Counted from the first letter of the stretch, positions 7,849-17,577 are shown. The stretch is 64,000 nucleotides of DNA from an uncultured Clostridium sp. (GCA_900543695.1 UQSG01000001.1:1-64000); one strand, 5' to 3'. Made by a program: numbers and translations. The notes: generated by a model not told the origin, from the letters alone.

Positions 7849-9993
7849 ATGGAATACTGTGATTTTGATTCTTTTTTCTGCCCGCCGGCCGAATACAGGC
7901 CTCGCCCGCTTTGGTTCTGGAACAGCGCCGGCCGCAGGCTTTCCGGCATCCGGGGAGAAGGAATCCGAGAGATTATGACGCGTTCCGTGCGGGAATCGCG
8001 ATATGCCGGATTTGGAATTCTTCCTGAATGGCTGGACGGTTATATGAGCGATACATATCTGGATTTGTACGGCCAGGCCCTGGAAACGGCAAGACAGCTG
8101 GGCATCAAAATGTGTCTGTACGATGAGAATGGCTTCCCCAGCGGCAGCGCAGGCGGGCTGCTTGCCGAAAAATATCCAAATGACACCATGAAGCGTCTGG
8201 ATAAAGAAGAATTGGAAGTCTCCGGCCCCTGCGCTGTCGATTTTCTGCTCCGTCCCGGGAAGGATGCGCAGTATATCGGAGCCGTTTTGTTTGAAACGAA
8301 TACAAAGAAACGGATCAATATTTCCGAACGCTTCCTTCCGGATGCGCAGGAACGTCTTACGGCCTCTTTTTCTGTTCCGGCCGGGCAATGGAAAATCATG
8401 GCGTTTTTCGTTAGAAAGGATGGCTACGACCGCGTGGACTATCTCGATCAATCGGCGGTTTTGCATCTGCTCGCGCTGACGCATGAGGCATATTACAAGA
8501 AATTCAGCGAATTTTTCGGCGGCATCATAGACAGCGCCTTTTACGACGAGCCGATGCTTTACCAGGCAAAAGGACGTACCTGGACCGGAAGCTTTAACCG
8601 CCTGTTCCAGAAGCGGTACGGCTTTGATCCCATCACATTGTATCCTGCGCTCTGGTACGATATCGGGGAAGAGACGGCATCTGCAAGAAACGCGCTTTTC
8701 GGATTCCGCACGGAGCTCTTCTCAGAGCATTATATTAAAGCAATGAACGACTGGTGCAATAAGCACGGAATCCTTCTGACGGGACATATGGATCAGGAAG
8801 AAAATACGAATCCGGTCTATACCTGCGGCGACCTGATGAAAATTTTTCAATACCAGGATATTCCGGGAATTGACGAAATCATGTTCTGTGACCGCGCAAT
8901 CAAGGCTTATAAAATCGTAAGCTCCGCGGCATACAACTGGGATAAGCCGCTGGTTATGACGGAGGTCTACGGCGCCATGGGCGAAGAAATGGGAATTTCG
9001 GTATTATACAAGGATATTATGAATCAGTTTGTACGGGGGATCAATTATGTCGTTCCGCACGCCGTCTGGTATCATGACGGAGAAGGCGTCTCCTTTCCGC
9101 CTGAGCTTTCCTACCGCAGCGAAAAATATGCCGCCGCGCTTCCGGCCTACAGCGATTTCACGGCGCGCGTAGGCCTGCTGCTGCGCGGCGGGAGGCACGT
9201 GGCCGATCTCGGCGTTTTATATCCGATCGATTCTTTAAAAGCGGAAACATCCTTTGATTCCTGCGATCCGTATTACGGAAATAAACCGGCCGGCATCGAT
9301 TATATGGAGCTCGGCCATTGGCTCGTTACGGAGCTGCGCAGAGATTTTACTTTTCTCCATCCCGAAACGCTGGCAGCTCGATGCACGGCAGACGGCGGCA
9401 GCCTGACTCTCCAAAACCCCGTAAACTGGGAAACATACCGCGTGCTCATCATACCGGGAGGAAGCACGATCAGCGTTCGCGTGATGCAAAAGGTCAAGGA
9501 TTTTTACGACTGCGGAGGAAGGGTGATTTTTACCTCGCGCCTTCCTGAGCAGGCCGCGGAGCCGGGCTTTGATCCGGTCGTACGAAAGCTGGTAAGATCC
9601 ATTTTGGAAAATAGCTCCGGCTCCGCCGGGAAAGCCGCATTTGTCGCAGAAGCGGATTACGGCGGCCTGGCCGCAGTGCTTTCAGAGTTTCTCAAGCTTC
9701 CCGACGTTGCACTGGACGCCCCGGCGCCGCTTCCCGGCGGAAGTCTGGGATATCTTCATAAGCAGAAAAAAAACAGGAATATTTATTATTTTGCAAACTC
9801 ATCGGAGCAGGCAGTTTCCTGCCCCGTCACGCTCCGCGGGAAAATCAAAGATCCATGGTTCTGGGATCCGCATACCGGGACGAGATCGCAGGCAGACTGC
9901 TTCTATTCCGAAAAAAATGGAATTTCCGTGACCGCAGTAACGCTGGAGCTGCCTCCGGTACGAAGTATTTTTCTGATTGAAAACGGCGGCTGA
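7849..9993 (+). CDS. GH106-like glycoside hydrolase (alpha-L-rhamnosidase-related)
   Basis: About 714 residues with no signal peptide, so cytoplasmic. The opening PRPLWFWNSAG and, near residue 87, LYDENGFPSGSAGG are hallmark segments of the GH106/rhamnosidase-like group: a TIM barrel preceded by a Trp-rich strand. Later regions include a DEPMLY segment (about residue 230) and TGHMDQEE (about 305) with plausible catalytic acids. GH106 enzymes usually exceed 1000 residues, so this one lacks most C-terminal beta domains. GGAG lies 8 nt before the ATG. It is the only plus-strand enzyme in the island and divergent from the surface protein gene. Substrate is uncertain. Confidence 0.7.
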   Translation: MEYCDFDSFFCPPAEYRPRPLWFWNSAGRRLSGIRGEGIREIMTRSVRESRYAGFGILPEWLDGYMSDTYLDLYGQALETARQLGIKMCLYDENGFPSGSAGGLLAEKYPNDTMKRLDKEELEVSGPCAVDFLLRPGKDAQYIGAVLFETNTKKRINISERFLPDAQERLTASFSVPAGQWKIMAFFVRKDGYDRVDYLDQSAVLHLLALTHEAYYKKFSEFFGGIIDSAFYDEPMLYQAKGRTWTGSFNRLFQKRYGFDPITLYPALWYDIGEETASARNALFGFRTELFSEHYIKAMNDWCNKHGILLTGHMDQEENTNPVYTCGDLMKIFQYQDIPGIDEIMFCDRAIKAYKIVSSAAYNWDKPLVMTEVYGAMGEEMGISVLYKDIMNQFVRGINYVVPHAVWYHDGEGVSFPPELSYRSEKYAAALPAYSDFTARVGLLLRGGRHVADLGVLYPIDSLKAETSFDSCDPYYGNKPAGIDYMELGHWLVTELRRDFTFLHPETLAARCTADGGSLTLQNPVNWETYRVLIIPGGSTISVRVMQKVKDFYDCGGRVIFTSRLPEQAAEPGFDPVVRKLVRSILENSSGSAGKAAFVAEADYGGLAAVLSEFLKLPDVALDAPAPLPGGSLGYLHKQKKNRNIYYFANSSEQAVSCPVTLRGKIKDPWFWDPHTGTRSQADCFYSEKNGISVTAVTLELPPVRSIFLIENGG

Positions 9994-10070
9994 GTGTTCT
10001 CCGGGCTCGCCCGGCATTTACAAAAAATATATTTTTACGCAAACATTTCAAGTTTAATGTAATTTAAATG

Positions 10071-10099
10071 TTGCATTACAAAATAATATATAGTATTAT
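10071..10099 (+). promoter_or_regulatory. Possible promoter of a short intergenic RNA
   Basis: TTGCAT (10071-10076), 17 bp and TATTAT (10094-10099) precede about 65 nt of non-coding sequence that runs into the hairpin at 10165-10201. The region is very AT-rich, so a chance match is likely. Nothing else is seen in 9994-10164. Confidence 0.25.
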
Positions 10100-10164
10100 A
10101 TCCTCATTCACGCACAGCGCGAATCTGTCTTGCCGAAATGGTTATTTCTTAATACAGACAATAC

Positions 10165-10201
10165 GTCAAAAACGGAATCAGAAATCTGATTCCGTTTTGA
10201 C
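10165..10201. terminator. Bidirectional terminator between convergent genes
   Basis: GTCAAAAACGGAATCAGA pairs with TCTGATTCCGTTTTGAC around a 2-nt loop; one extra A is the only flaw. It lies between the convergent GH106-like and araD genes, and each strand ends in a short T run inside the stem. Confidence 0.75.
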
Positions 10202-10227
10202 ATGAAGCCAATTTTTTTGCGGCGGGG

Positions 10228-10917
10228 CTACTGCCCATAGTAAGCCTTCGGCCCATGTTTTCTCTGATAATGCTTATCCAGGACGTACTGCGCCATGCTG
10301 CTTTCCGGATTTAAGAGAAGCGTTTTCAGATCCATCTCAGCCACGCGCTCCAATACAACGGCGTGGTATACGGAATCCGCGGCATCCTTCCCCCAGGTGA
10401 ACGGTCCGTGGTTGCGGACGACAATTCCCGGGATGCTCATTGCATCATAGCCGCCGGACAGGATCGTTTCCACAATCACCTTTCCCGTGTTTGCCTCATA
10501 GGCCTCCGCCACTTCCTCGCGCTTCAGTTCCCGCGTACACGGAATATCTCCATAAAATGCATCGGCGTGCGTCGTTCCCAGGGCAGCGATCGGGATCCCC
10601 GCCTGCGCGAAAGCCACCGCATTTGTAGAATGCGTATGGGTAACGCCGCCGATTTCCGGAAACGCCCTGTACAGCTCCAGATGTGTCGGCGTATCGGAAG
10701 AAGGCTTCCATTTTCCTTCCACCAGATTGCCCTCCAGATCGATCACAGACATATCCTCTGGCGACATCGCTGCATAATCGACGCCGGACGGCTTAATGAC
10801 GACAAGACCGCGCTCCCGGTCGATTTCGCTTACATTTCCCCACGTATAAATCACAACGCCTTTTGCAACTAAATCAAGATTCGCAGCCAAGACGCGCTCT
10901 TTTAATTCTTCTAACAA
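10228..10917 (-). CDS. araD: L-ribulose-5-phosphate 4-epimerase
   Basis: About 229 residues, the family's normal length. Class II aldolase/epimerase fold with NVSEID near residue 28, KPSGVDY, SSDTPTHLELYRAF and the zinc-binding THTHSTNAVAFAQ. It converts L-ribulose-5-phosphate to D-xylulose-5-phosphate, the entry to the pentose phosphate pathway. The start is TTG (10917) with a purine-rich GGGGGCAGGA upstream; no ATG fits. It is last gene of the operon starting at 17461, 15 nt after the 3-epimerase gene. Together with that gene and the LyxK-like kinase it fits an L-xylulose route rather than arabinose, since no araA or araB is present. Confidence 0.92.
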   Translation of the reverse strand: MLEELKERVLAANLDLVAKGVVIYTWGNVSEIDRERGLVVIKPSGVDYAAMSPEDMSVIDLEGNLVEGKWKPSSDTPTHLELYRAFPEIGGVTHTHSTNAVAFAQAGIPIAALGTTHADAFYGDIPCTRELKREEVAEAYEANTGKVIVETILSGGYDAMSIPGIVVRNHGPFTWGKDAADSVYHAVVLERVAEMDLKTLLLNPESSMAQYVLDKHYQRKHGPKAYYGQ

Positions 10918-10932
10918 AATTCCTGCCCCCTT

Positions 10933-11775
10933 TTAAGCGTGTGTTTCCGCAGACCGCTGCAGAATACCGGATAAAAACGCATAAGCCGCTCGAAGCTCAC
11001 GCTCCGCATCCCGATCTGGCAGACACCAGAATTCCGCCGTAAACCGCAGAACACCCAGATCAAATAAAGTATCCGCAATCACCGGAAAATCAACTTTTCC
11101 TTCTCCAAAAAACAAGTTGCGGTAGATTCCCGGCTTCGTTTCTTTCAAATGTGCAGAAAAAAGATGTCCGGCGCCGCGGCGCAGATCCCCGGGAACGTCT
11201 TCCACCGCGTTGCTGATGTTTCCGGTATCGGGATAGACGCCCAAATAAGGCGAATCAATTTCCGATACATATTCCATGGCCTTTTCAACGGTATTCATAA
11301 AATCATTTTCCATTGTTTCCAGGCCCAGAATGACGCCGCAGGAGGCGGCCATTCTGGCAGAGCGAAAAAGATTTTCCGTAAAATATTTTTTTGTTTCCGA
11401 ATCGGAGGTCTCGTTGTAATAAACGTCATATCCCGCCAGCTGAATGATCCGGATGCCAAGATCATAGGCAAGCGCAATCGCGTTCTCCATAATCTGCATC
11501 CCCTTCTCGCGGATTTCCGGGAAATGGCTGCCGATCGGATATTTTCTGTGCGCGCTCAGGCAAATGGAGCTGACGCACAGCTCCTGCCTGCTCCATGCCG
11601 CGAATTCTCTTCGCTGGGCCTTGCTCCATTCCAGGCGCAGCTGACGCTCCTGTGTTTCATCGATACTCATTTCGATAAAATCAAAGCCGAGCTGTCCGGC
11701 CGCACTCATTTTATGCGGCCAGCTCCAGGCCTCCGGCATTGCCTTTTCATAAAGTCCAAGCTGATATGGCTTCAT
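10933..11775 (-). CDS. ulaE: L-ribulose/L-xylulose-5-phosphate 3-epimerase (UlaE-like)
   Basis: About 280 residues of the xylose-isomerase-like TIM barrel family that includes UlaE and SgbU. Seen are LGLYEKAMP at the N-terminus, GFDFIEMSIDE near residue 30, and metal-ligand acids in ETMENDF and YPDTGNISN. It interconverts L-xylulose-5-P and L-ribulose-5-P, feeding AraD downstream. Its ATG overlaps the preceding glycosidase stop (ATGA), with GGGGAG 7 nt upstream, so translation is coupled. Family assignment is strong; which epimer flows in depends on the kinase at 22557-24020. Confidence 0.88.
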   Translation of the reverse strand: MKPYQLGLYEKAMPEAWSWPHKMSAAGQLGFDFIEMSIDETQERQLRLEWSKAQRREFAAWSRQELCVSSICLSAHRKYPIGSHFPEIREKGMQIMENAIALAYDLGIRIIQLAGYDVYYNETSDSETKKYFTENLFRSARMAASCGVILGLETMENDFMNTVEKAMEYVSEIDSPYLGVYPDTGNISNAVEDVPGDLRRGAGHLFSAHLKETKPGIYRNLFFGEGKVDFPVIADTLFDLGVLRFTAEFWCLPDRDAERELRAAYAFLSGILQRSAETHA

Positions 11776-14045
11776 ATCTGGCTCCCCTTAACATATACGA
11801 AATAACGATCCTGTATTTTGCGGACAGATCCCTTCGCGCCGCCGGCAATCTGAATTTCCGGCCTGTTGAAGGGCCCCATACGGATCCAATCTACAGCGGC
11901 GTCACCGTTCCAGTCCGCGGTATAGCTGCATTCGCCGTCAGAAGCGGTAATTTTGCCGGCTCCTGTGCCGCGCCGGTAAGAGAACGAGAACGGAACCACC
12001 GTACGGTCCGCTTTTGTAACGGTATATGCCTCCGTTTCCAGAGAGGTCCAGCCGTCCGGAAGACGCGGCACAAGACGGAGGCCCCGTTCCGGTGCAATAT
12101 CGTCGATTCCCAGCAAAAGCCGCGCACATTTTACGATTTCCGCCTGCTGAACTGCATTTCCAAGATCGCTGTTGCGATACCAGAACCGTTTCGACCCGTG
12201 GACGATCACGCCCTCCGGCACGATGTAGCTGTGATCGGTATGATGATAGCAGAACATCGCCGCCGTTTCAATGCATTCCGTCATTTCCTCGTAGCGGTCC
12301 AGCATAATCGCCGACTGCGTCAGATAGCCCTGTCCGTAGCCCATCTGCCGTCCGGATTCCGGTGCATAAAATACTTCCTTCTGCGCCAGGAACGTACGGT
12401 TCAGCAAATCAAACCATTCCGGATGCTCATACGACATATCGTATCCAAACATATCGCTGTAAATCAGGAGGTCCACCATCCGCTTATATTCATACGTCCA
12501 GCAATCGTCCGTCGTATCTGTATATACCTTTCCGTAGCGCGGATGCTCCATCAGGAAATGTCTGCCGGCCGCCTCGCGGAGCGCTCCTGCAAAATCCGCA
12601 AGCTCAGAAGCATAATCCGCTTCACCAATTTCACGGAACAGCTCAGCGTATCCTAAAAGCGCAAAAGAAGAAATCAGATTGGAGAAAAGATCATAGCCGC
12701 CCGTAATCTGCGTGCTGGTCTCCGATTCTGAAAATAAAATATCGGTAAAATTCGACTCCTTCGGATGCGCCTTCTGCCACAGGTAATAATCCGCGGCATC
12801 CTTCAGCTCCTTCCGGTGCTCCTGCAGCCACTGGCGATCCACGACGCCCTTCCGGAACAGAGTAAAGATAAACAGCATGACAGCCGCGTGTCCGTCGTTT
12901 TCCTTGCCTTCGTTAAATAAATCGTTTTCGTCCTTTGCAACCAGATTGGCCACGCGCTTCCAGTGCGGAATCGGGAAACGGACGGAAGGATAATACAGCA
13001 GCTTATGGAGGTAATCAGCCGCAGGCACCACGCGCTTAAAATAACCGAAATTGGTCAGCTCCATCAGCGTCCTTCCGATGTCGCGCGTCCAGACGTGGCC
13101 GCCGTAGCTGTCACTGTTTTCCTTAAAGGTTCCGAAGCCCAGATAGCAGCCAAAGTTGCACGTATACGGCGTGGAAGTATGCGAACGGCCATCGTCCTCA
13201 ATTTTGCCGTGCGCCATATCCATAATGTTTGCACGGTAAACGTTCGTATAAACCTCCGCCATCGGCGCGCCGGAAAAAGTGACATCCGGTGCGTCGAAGC
13301 CTTCGATTTCTTTCTTTGCATCCGAAGCCGGCAGCTCGTCCCGGAACTGGTACAATCTGCGCGCCAAACGGTCAATATCCGCATAATAAGCTCTGCTTAA
13401 GAAAAAGTCCTGATCCACAAGCGTCCATTCCGGGCGCAGCTCACCGCCGGCCAGGAGGCCGGTTACGGCAGATACGGCTACGTTTGCACGCTTCGAGTCC
13501 TCCCGAAAAAGCATGATTTCCTTAATTTTCTTATCCGAACGGAGCCGGTATCCAAAAACCCATTTGGTGCATTTTTCCGCCGATTCCGAAGTATTTTCCA
13601 TCAGCTTCATGGCAGCGTCCTTCAGCGCCTTCGCATTCGGATCGGAGACGAAGGGCTCCTGATACGGGGCGTCAAATGCCATCAGCTGCTCTTCCTCTTT
13701 CGGACGATAGTACAAATTATAGTTCCACGCATTTACGCCGAAGATCACGGAAATCAGATCCTCTGTACGGTCTTCAAATATCACGCGGATCCGCATGAGA
13801 CGATCCCCCAGGAAAAGACGAATGGAATGATCATACATTGCTTCGTTCTGCGCCCACCATTCCGAACAATAATCGGAATCGGTAGCCATTCCCAGGAAAA
13901 ACAGGGCTTCACACGCTGCCGGGAACGCAAGCGTTTCGCGATCAATTTTGCGGACTACGCCGCGTTCGTTTCTCGAAACAGAAAACGGGATCCCACATAC
14001 TTCCAGCGTTTCCGGTTTTTCAGTCTGCTGATATTGATAAAACAT
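11772..14045 (-). CDS. Cytoplasmic (alpha/alpha)6-barrel glycosidase-like protein
   Basis: About 757 residues with no signal peptide. An N-terminal beta-sandwich (about 1-280) precedes a helical region with repeated acidic/aromatic segments such as HVWTRDIGRTLMELTNFGYF (about 325) and DDCWTYEYKRMVDLL (about 530). A small C-terminal beta domain follows. This is the layout of six-hairpin glycosidases. TRDIGR and DCWTYE are plausible active-site regions. AGGAGG precedes the ATG. It is second gene of a four-gene operon with the 1128-residue glycosidase upstream and pentose-phosphate epimerases downstream, so it probably releases the sugar they process. I cannot place it in a numbered GH family. 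Confidence 0.65.
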   Translation of the reverse strand: MFYQYQQTEKPETLEVCGIPFSVSRNERGVVRKIDRETLAFPAACEALFFLGMATDSDYCSEWWAQNEAMYDHSIRLFLGDRLMRIRVIFEDRTEDLISVIFGVNAWNYNLYYRPKEEEQLMAFDAPYQEPFVSDPNAKALKDAAMKLMENTSESAEKCTKWVFGYRLRSDKKIKEIMLFREDSKRANVAVSAVTGLLAGGELRPEWTLVDQDFFLSRAYYADIDRLARRLYQFRDELPASDAKKEIEGFDAPDVTFSGAPMAEVYTNVYRANIMDMAHGKIEDDGRSHTSTPYTCNFGCYLGFGTFKENSDSYGGHVWTRDIGRTLMELTNFGYFKRVVPAADYLHKLLYYPSVRFPIPHWKRVANLVAKDENDLFNEGKENDGHAAVMLFIFTLFRKGVVDRQWLQEHRKELKDAADYYLWQKAHPKESNFTDILFSESETSTQITGGYDLFSNLISSFALLGYAELFREIGEADYASELADFAGALREAAGRHFLMEHPRYGKVYTDTTDDCWTYEYKRMVDLLIYSDMFGYDMSYEHPEWFDLLNRTFLAQKEVFYAPESGRQMGYGQGYLTQSAIMLDRYEEMTECIETAAMFCYHHTDHSYIVPEGVIVHGSKRFWYRNSDLGNAVQQAEIVKCARLLLGIDDIAPERGLRLVPRLPDGWTSLETEAYTVTKADRTVVPFSFSYRRGTGAGKITASDGECSYTADWNGDAAVDWIRMGPFNRPEIQIAGGAKGSVRKIQDRYFVYVKGSQI

Positions 14046-14074
14046 AAGCTTTCCTCCTTATTCATTTTTATCGT

Positions 14075-17000
14075 TTATACATGTGCCGCCAGTGCAAAGA
14101 TTCCGCCGGCTGCATCCGCCTCACTGGCGATGATTCGCAGCTCTTTCATTTCTTTAAATTCACCGAAGTCCAATTCCAGCAGGTTGAACACCGTGCTGCA
14201 GCACTCAATCGCGCGGTTTTTGCACCAGAGGCTCCGCTGCGGATAGGCCGGAGGCTGAGCCTGCCGGTAATCCGTTTCTCCCGGCGCGACGGGCATCGCA
14301 GGAATCTCGCTTCGGTCCGTATCCGGCACATATGTTGCAAACCCCGCAATCACCTCATTTCCGAAGCCCATATCGGCAGTGCCGGGATAATAAACATCAT
14401 AGAGATATATGGGACGAAAATACGAGTCTTTTTTCACGGCCTCCGCCTCTGCGCGGAAAATTCTGCTGAATACGTCATGGTTGTCGATAAAAGCGCTGAA
14501 AAGCACGTAAAGCTTTTTCATTTTCCGGCCTTCAAGCGAAATCGTGACAACTGGATGCTTCTCTTTGCTGAATGGAAGGAACCCGTTCGGATTCAGAGAA
14601 AGCGGGACGGAGGGCAAAATGGGAATGGCTCCGTACTGCTCCCAAAGTCCTTTCATAAAGGAGTCCGGGCCCTGCATCATATGGCCATGCGAAGGATGCA
14701 GACCGATTTCCCTCCAGTACGCGCTCGGCTTGCACGCCTCGTCCGGGATCGGGATCGGGACGACCTGCGCATGCGCCGGCGCGGCTTCGATCTCCAGCGG
14801 ATAATGGATCGGGCCCTGCAAAGTGGCTTTGTTCTTACCGGGAGAAAAAAGAATCTCACCCGAGCGGATTGGGAAAACGATCGTTCCGTTTTGCTTCGGC
14901 AGAACGGTTCCCTCCGCAGTCAGAAGCTGTCTGCCAATCAGGAGCTTCCATCCGCCTGTAAGCGCCTTTTCAGACTGATTCCAGACTTCCACTAAAACGG
15001 AATTTTGCCCTGCCGCAGCGGCAGCGCGGCAATATACCGCGGGTAAAGAAACCAGCGCGCAGGGATGCAGGAATTCCCTGCCTCCAGCCCGCAGGCGCAG
15101 AAAGAGCATTCTTCTGGCAAAATTGAGAATTCCGAACCATCCGTAGCATTCGTATTTTTCCAGCAAATCGCGGCGAACAGTTCCCGTGAGTTTATTATTC
15201 TGCCATTCCAGCGAGGAGAAAACACCGCAGCGGTCTTCCACGCCGATCAGCTCCGCATCGCCTTCTATCCGCAGAGAAAAAGAATCTCCGCAGGCCGCCG
15301 TCATCTCATAGGTGCAGCGGATCTGAATGGGTTCCCAAGAGCAGGATACCGTAAGATTTCTTCCGGAGCCTGCTTCAAATTCTACGCTGCTCCAGCCGCA
15401 GTGCAGCTCCGGCTCAAGCGTCCATTTTTTCCCTTCCGCTTCGGCCGTAACGCGGAAAGACGGCGGGCAAAGAACGCGTATAATCTTACGCGTGTCATCC
15501 TCTATTTGCAGCTGCATCGAAAAGCCGTTCGTTTTGGACGTGTAGCTGATTTTGACGCCAGGCAGCTGCAGAGAAGCCTCCGGCCAGTCCTCCGGAATAC
15601 ACGGCGCAATTACCGTTTTATTCTCCGGCATATCGCGCTTCAGGCCGAAAATCGACTCGATAACAGCCTGAGAAAATACCGCTGCCGAAGGAGAAAAATA
15701 AGCAAATCTTTTTTCGTTCGCCGTTTCCGGCCAGGATCCGCGCTGATAGCTGCCGCACACTCTGCGCGCAATAAAGGACAGCGGACGCACGGCTTCTTTT
15801 TTCATGCCGACAGAGGCGTACGCAGCAGAAGCAAACGGCTGCATGTCCGAGCCGCACTGCATTCCCCACGTGGGGACGCCCCAATACGCATGATCGCCAA
15901 AGTGATTGGACTGATAAATTTCGCCCTCCGGACCAGTCATTCGATGCAGCAGGTGATCCAGCGCAGAAACTTTATCAGGATCGTCAATTTCATCGTATAG
16001 GATGGGATAAGTAATGCCGTGATACGTTGTTTCCAGACGAAGCTCTCCGGAAATATCTTCGTACCATGCCGGTCTGCCGAGATCCTTCAGCCATAGGGTT
16101 CGATACCATTCCGCCCTGCATCTGCCCGCTTCGGCGGAATAAAACTCTGCCTCCTCCGGCTTTCCCAGGATCGATTTGATGTAGGACATGATTTCCATCA
16201 TTCTCACGCCTTCGATTCCGGTTGCCGCACCCTTTCCCGGGGTGCTTTCGAAATCCTCCTGATTTCCGATCTGCGTTCCCCAGCCGATTACGCCGCTGCC
16301 AACGGGATCGTATTCCGCAAAGCTCTGCCATAAAGCTTTTTCCAGAAAAGGCTCCGCTTCCTCGGCAAAGGCGAGGTCTCCTGTCATTTTAATATAATGC
16401 TCTACTTCCCGGAAAAAAAACTGATTATTTCCGCCCCAGTCACGGCGCGCCGAACCATCGGGGCACAGATCAGGGATCGCGCCGCTTTCAAATACGCGCT
16501 GCATCTGGCTGCGGAGACATTCCCGCACTCTGTCGAATCGGCCATTCCATTCTTCTGCCGCAGTATGCTCCATATGCCACATCGTAGGCCAGTGCTGAAT
16601 GCTTTCAATCCAGCCGTAAGGACGAAGCCATGCATATTCCACATTCAGCAGCGCATGTCCGAATGCTTCGTTCAGCGCAGCATCCGGAGTATGAATCCGC
16701 CACTGTGCCAGAAGATCATCATAATAGCGGATGACGCGTTCTTCCTCTTTTACCGGATCGCATCCGGCCAGCTCGACAGCACGCTCTTCCTGTTCTGAAA
16801 ATCCAACGACGGCAAACAAATCCGTTCCCGTTCCGTTTGCCACTGCATACGTGCCGTACCTTCCGAAATCGCCCTCTAAAGACATAATCTTGAGATCGGA
16901 AAAGTTCCCCTTTACCGCCGTGACGAGCGGACGCTCTTCGCGCCGGATCAGGACCGTATTGCCGGACAGCTCAGCCGAGCCATGCTCGCAGTCGATTTTT

Positions 17001-17461
17001 TCTCCGGCCATGCTCTGATTGGGAGAGAAATGCATAAAAGCTATATTTCCCGCGCCGAATTTCAGCCAGAATTTTCTCGGAGCATCACTGTGGATATGAA
17101 GCAGCGCCGCGCCCTCCCAGAGCATGTTTTCTCTTCCAAAATGGAGAGGATACCAAGACGCCTGAAAAGAAGTTCCGTCCGGAAGCTTCACTTCGCTTCT
17201 CAATCCGCCCGGGATATTGTCTGCGGTCGTTTCCTCGCTGCATTCCTGATAAGTAAGCCAGCGCGGCTCGCTTTCACCGACACCAATTACAAATTTTGCC
17301 AACAATACGTGTTCCGCACCGCGCGCCTGTGTATGATCATATGTCATTACGGCGCCGTTCGGATACGCTTGCCTGAGAAAGACCAGACACTGCTGATAGG
17401 CGCATGCCCGCTCGTCCAGCAGCTCCAGTGTGGGGGAAATGTCGCTTTCGTTTTGTCTCAT
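14075..17461 (-). CDS. Large cytoplasmic multidomain glycoside hydrolase
   Basis: About 1128 residues without a signal peptide. A beta-sandwich occupies about 1-230, then a six-hairpin catalytic domain (about 240-620) with WLRPYGWIESIQHWPTMWHM, WGTQIGNQEDFESTPG and YWGVPTWGMQCGSDMQPF. Beta-rich domains fill about 630-1128. Order and motifs suggest a rhamnosidase- or glucosidase-like inverting enzyme, with acids in the YGWIES and NQEDFE segments as candidates. First gene of the glycosidase-glycosidase-ulaE-araD operon. AAAGGAG precedes the ATG. The promoter 17510-17538 and an AraC-type site lie upstream. It must act on imported oligosaccharide; no sugar importer was found nearby. Confidence 0.65.
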   Translation of the reverse strand: MRQNESDISPTLELLDERACAYQQCLVFLRQAYPNGAVMTYDHTQARGAEHVLLAKFVIGVGESEPRWLTYQECSEETTADNIPGGLRSEVKLPDGTSFQASWYPLHFGRENMLWEGAALLHIHSDAPRKFWLKFGAGNIAFMHFSPNQSMAGEKIDCEHGSAELSGNTVLIRREERPLVTAVKGNFSDLKIMSLEGDFGRYGTYAVANGTGTDLFAVVGFSEQEERAVELAGCDPVKEEERVIRYYDDLLAQWRIHTPDAALNEAFGHALLNVEYAWLRPYGWIESIQHWPTMWHMEHTAAEEWNGRFDRVRECLRSQMQRVFESGAIPDLCPDGSARRDWGGNNQFFFREVEHYIKMTGDLAFAEEAEPFLEKALWQSFAEYDPVGSGVIGWGTQIGNQEDFESTPGKGAATGIEGVRMMEIMSYIKSILGKPEEAEFYSAEAGRCRAEWYRTLWLKDLGRPAWYEDISGELRLETTYHGITYPILYDEIDDPDKVSALDHLLHRMTGPEGEIYQSNHFGDHAYWGVPTWGMQCGSDMQPFASAAYASVGMKKEAVRPLSFIARRVCGSYQRGSWPETANEKRFAYFSPSAAVFSQAVIESIFGLKRDMPENKTVIAPCIPEDWPEASLQLPGVKISYTSKTNGFSMQLQIEDDTRKIIRVLCPPSFRVTAEAEGKKWTLEPELHCGWSSVEFEAGSGRNLTVSCSWEPIQIRCTYEMTAACGDSFSLRIEGDAELIGVEDRCGVFSSLEWQNNKLTGTVRRDLLEKYECYGWFGILNFARRMLFLRLRAGGREFLHPCALVSLPAVYCRAAAAAGQNSVLVEVWNQSEKALTGGWKLLIGRQLLTAEGTVLPKQNGTIVFPIRSGEILFSPGKNKATLQGPIHYPLEIEAAPAHAQVVPIPIPDEACKPSAYWREIGLHPSHGHMMQGPDSFMKGLWEQYGAIPILPSVPLSLNPNGFLPFSKEKHPVVTISLEGRKMKKLYVLFSAFIDNHDVFSRIFRAEAEAVKKDSYFRPIYLYDVYYPGTADMGFGNEVIAGFATYVPDTDRSEIPAMPVAPGETDYRQAQPPAYPQRSLWCKNRAIECCSTVFNLLELDFGEFKEMKELRIIASEADAAGGIFALAAHV

Positions 17462-17509
17462 CGTTCATTCTCCTTTGCATTCTACTTTCCGCAGGATTCA
17501 TTTGCCCTC

Positions 17510-17538
17510 ATTATATCGGGCGCCTGCTGAAGGTAAAA
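17510..17538 (-). promoter_or_regulatory. Activator-type promoter of the glycosidase-epimerase operon
   Basis: A perfect TATAAT (17510-17515) has a poor -35 (TTTTAC, 17533-17538) at 17 bp. The -35 overlaps a second GTTTTGTGC-type half-site (17532-17549). A strong -10 with weak -35 next to direct half-sites is typical of AraC-activated promoters. Confidence 0.5.
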
Positions 17539-17552
17539 TTGCACAAAACATA

Positions 17553-17577
17553 TTATTGATGGACAAAAGCGCAAAAC
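17553..17577 (-). promoter_or_regulatory. Putative AraC-family operator, copy B
   Basis: The 25-bp element matches the one at 25312-25336 at 21 of 25 positions (core ATGGACAAA-N-GCG-N-AAAAC on the plus strand). A weaker half-site, GGTAAAATTGCACAAAAC, lies at 17532-17549. It sits 92 nt before the 17461 start and also contains the -35 of the divergent regulator gene, which predicts autoregulation. Confidence 0.5.
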
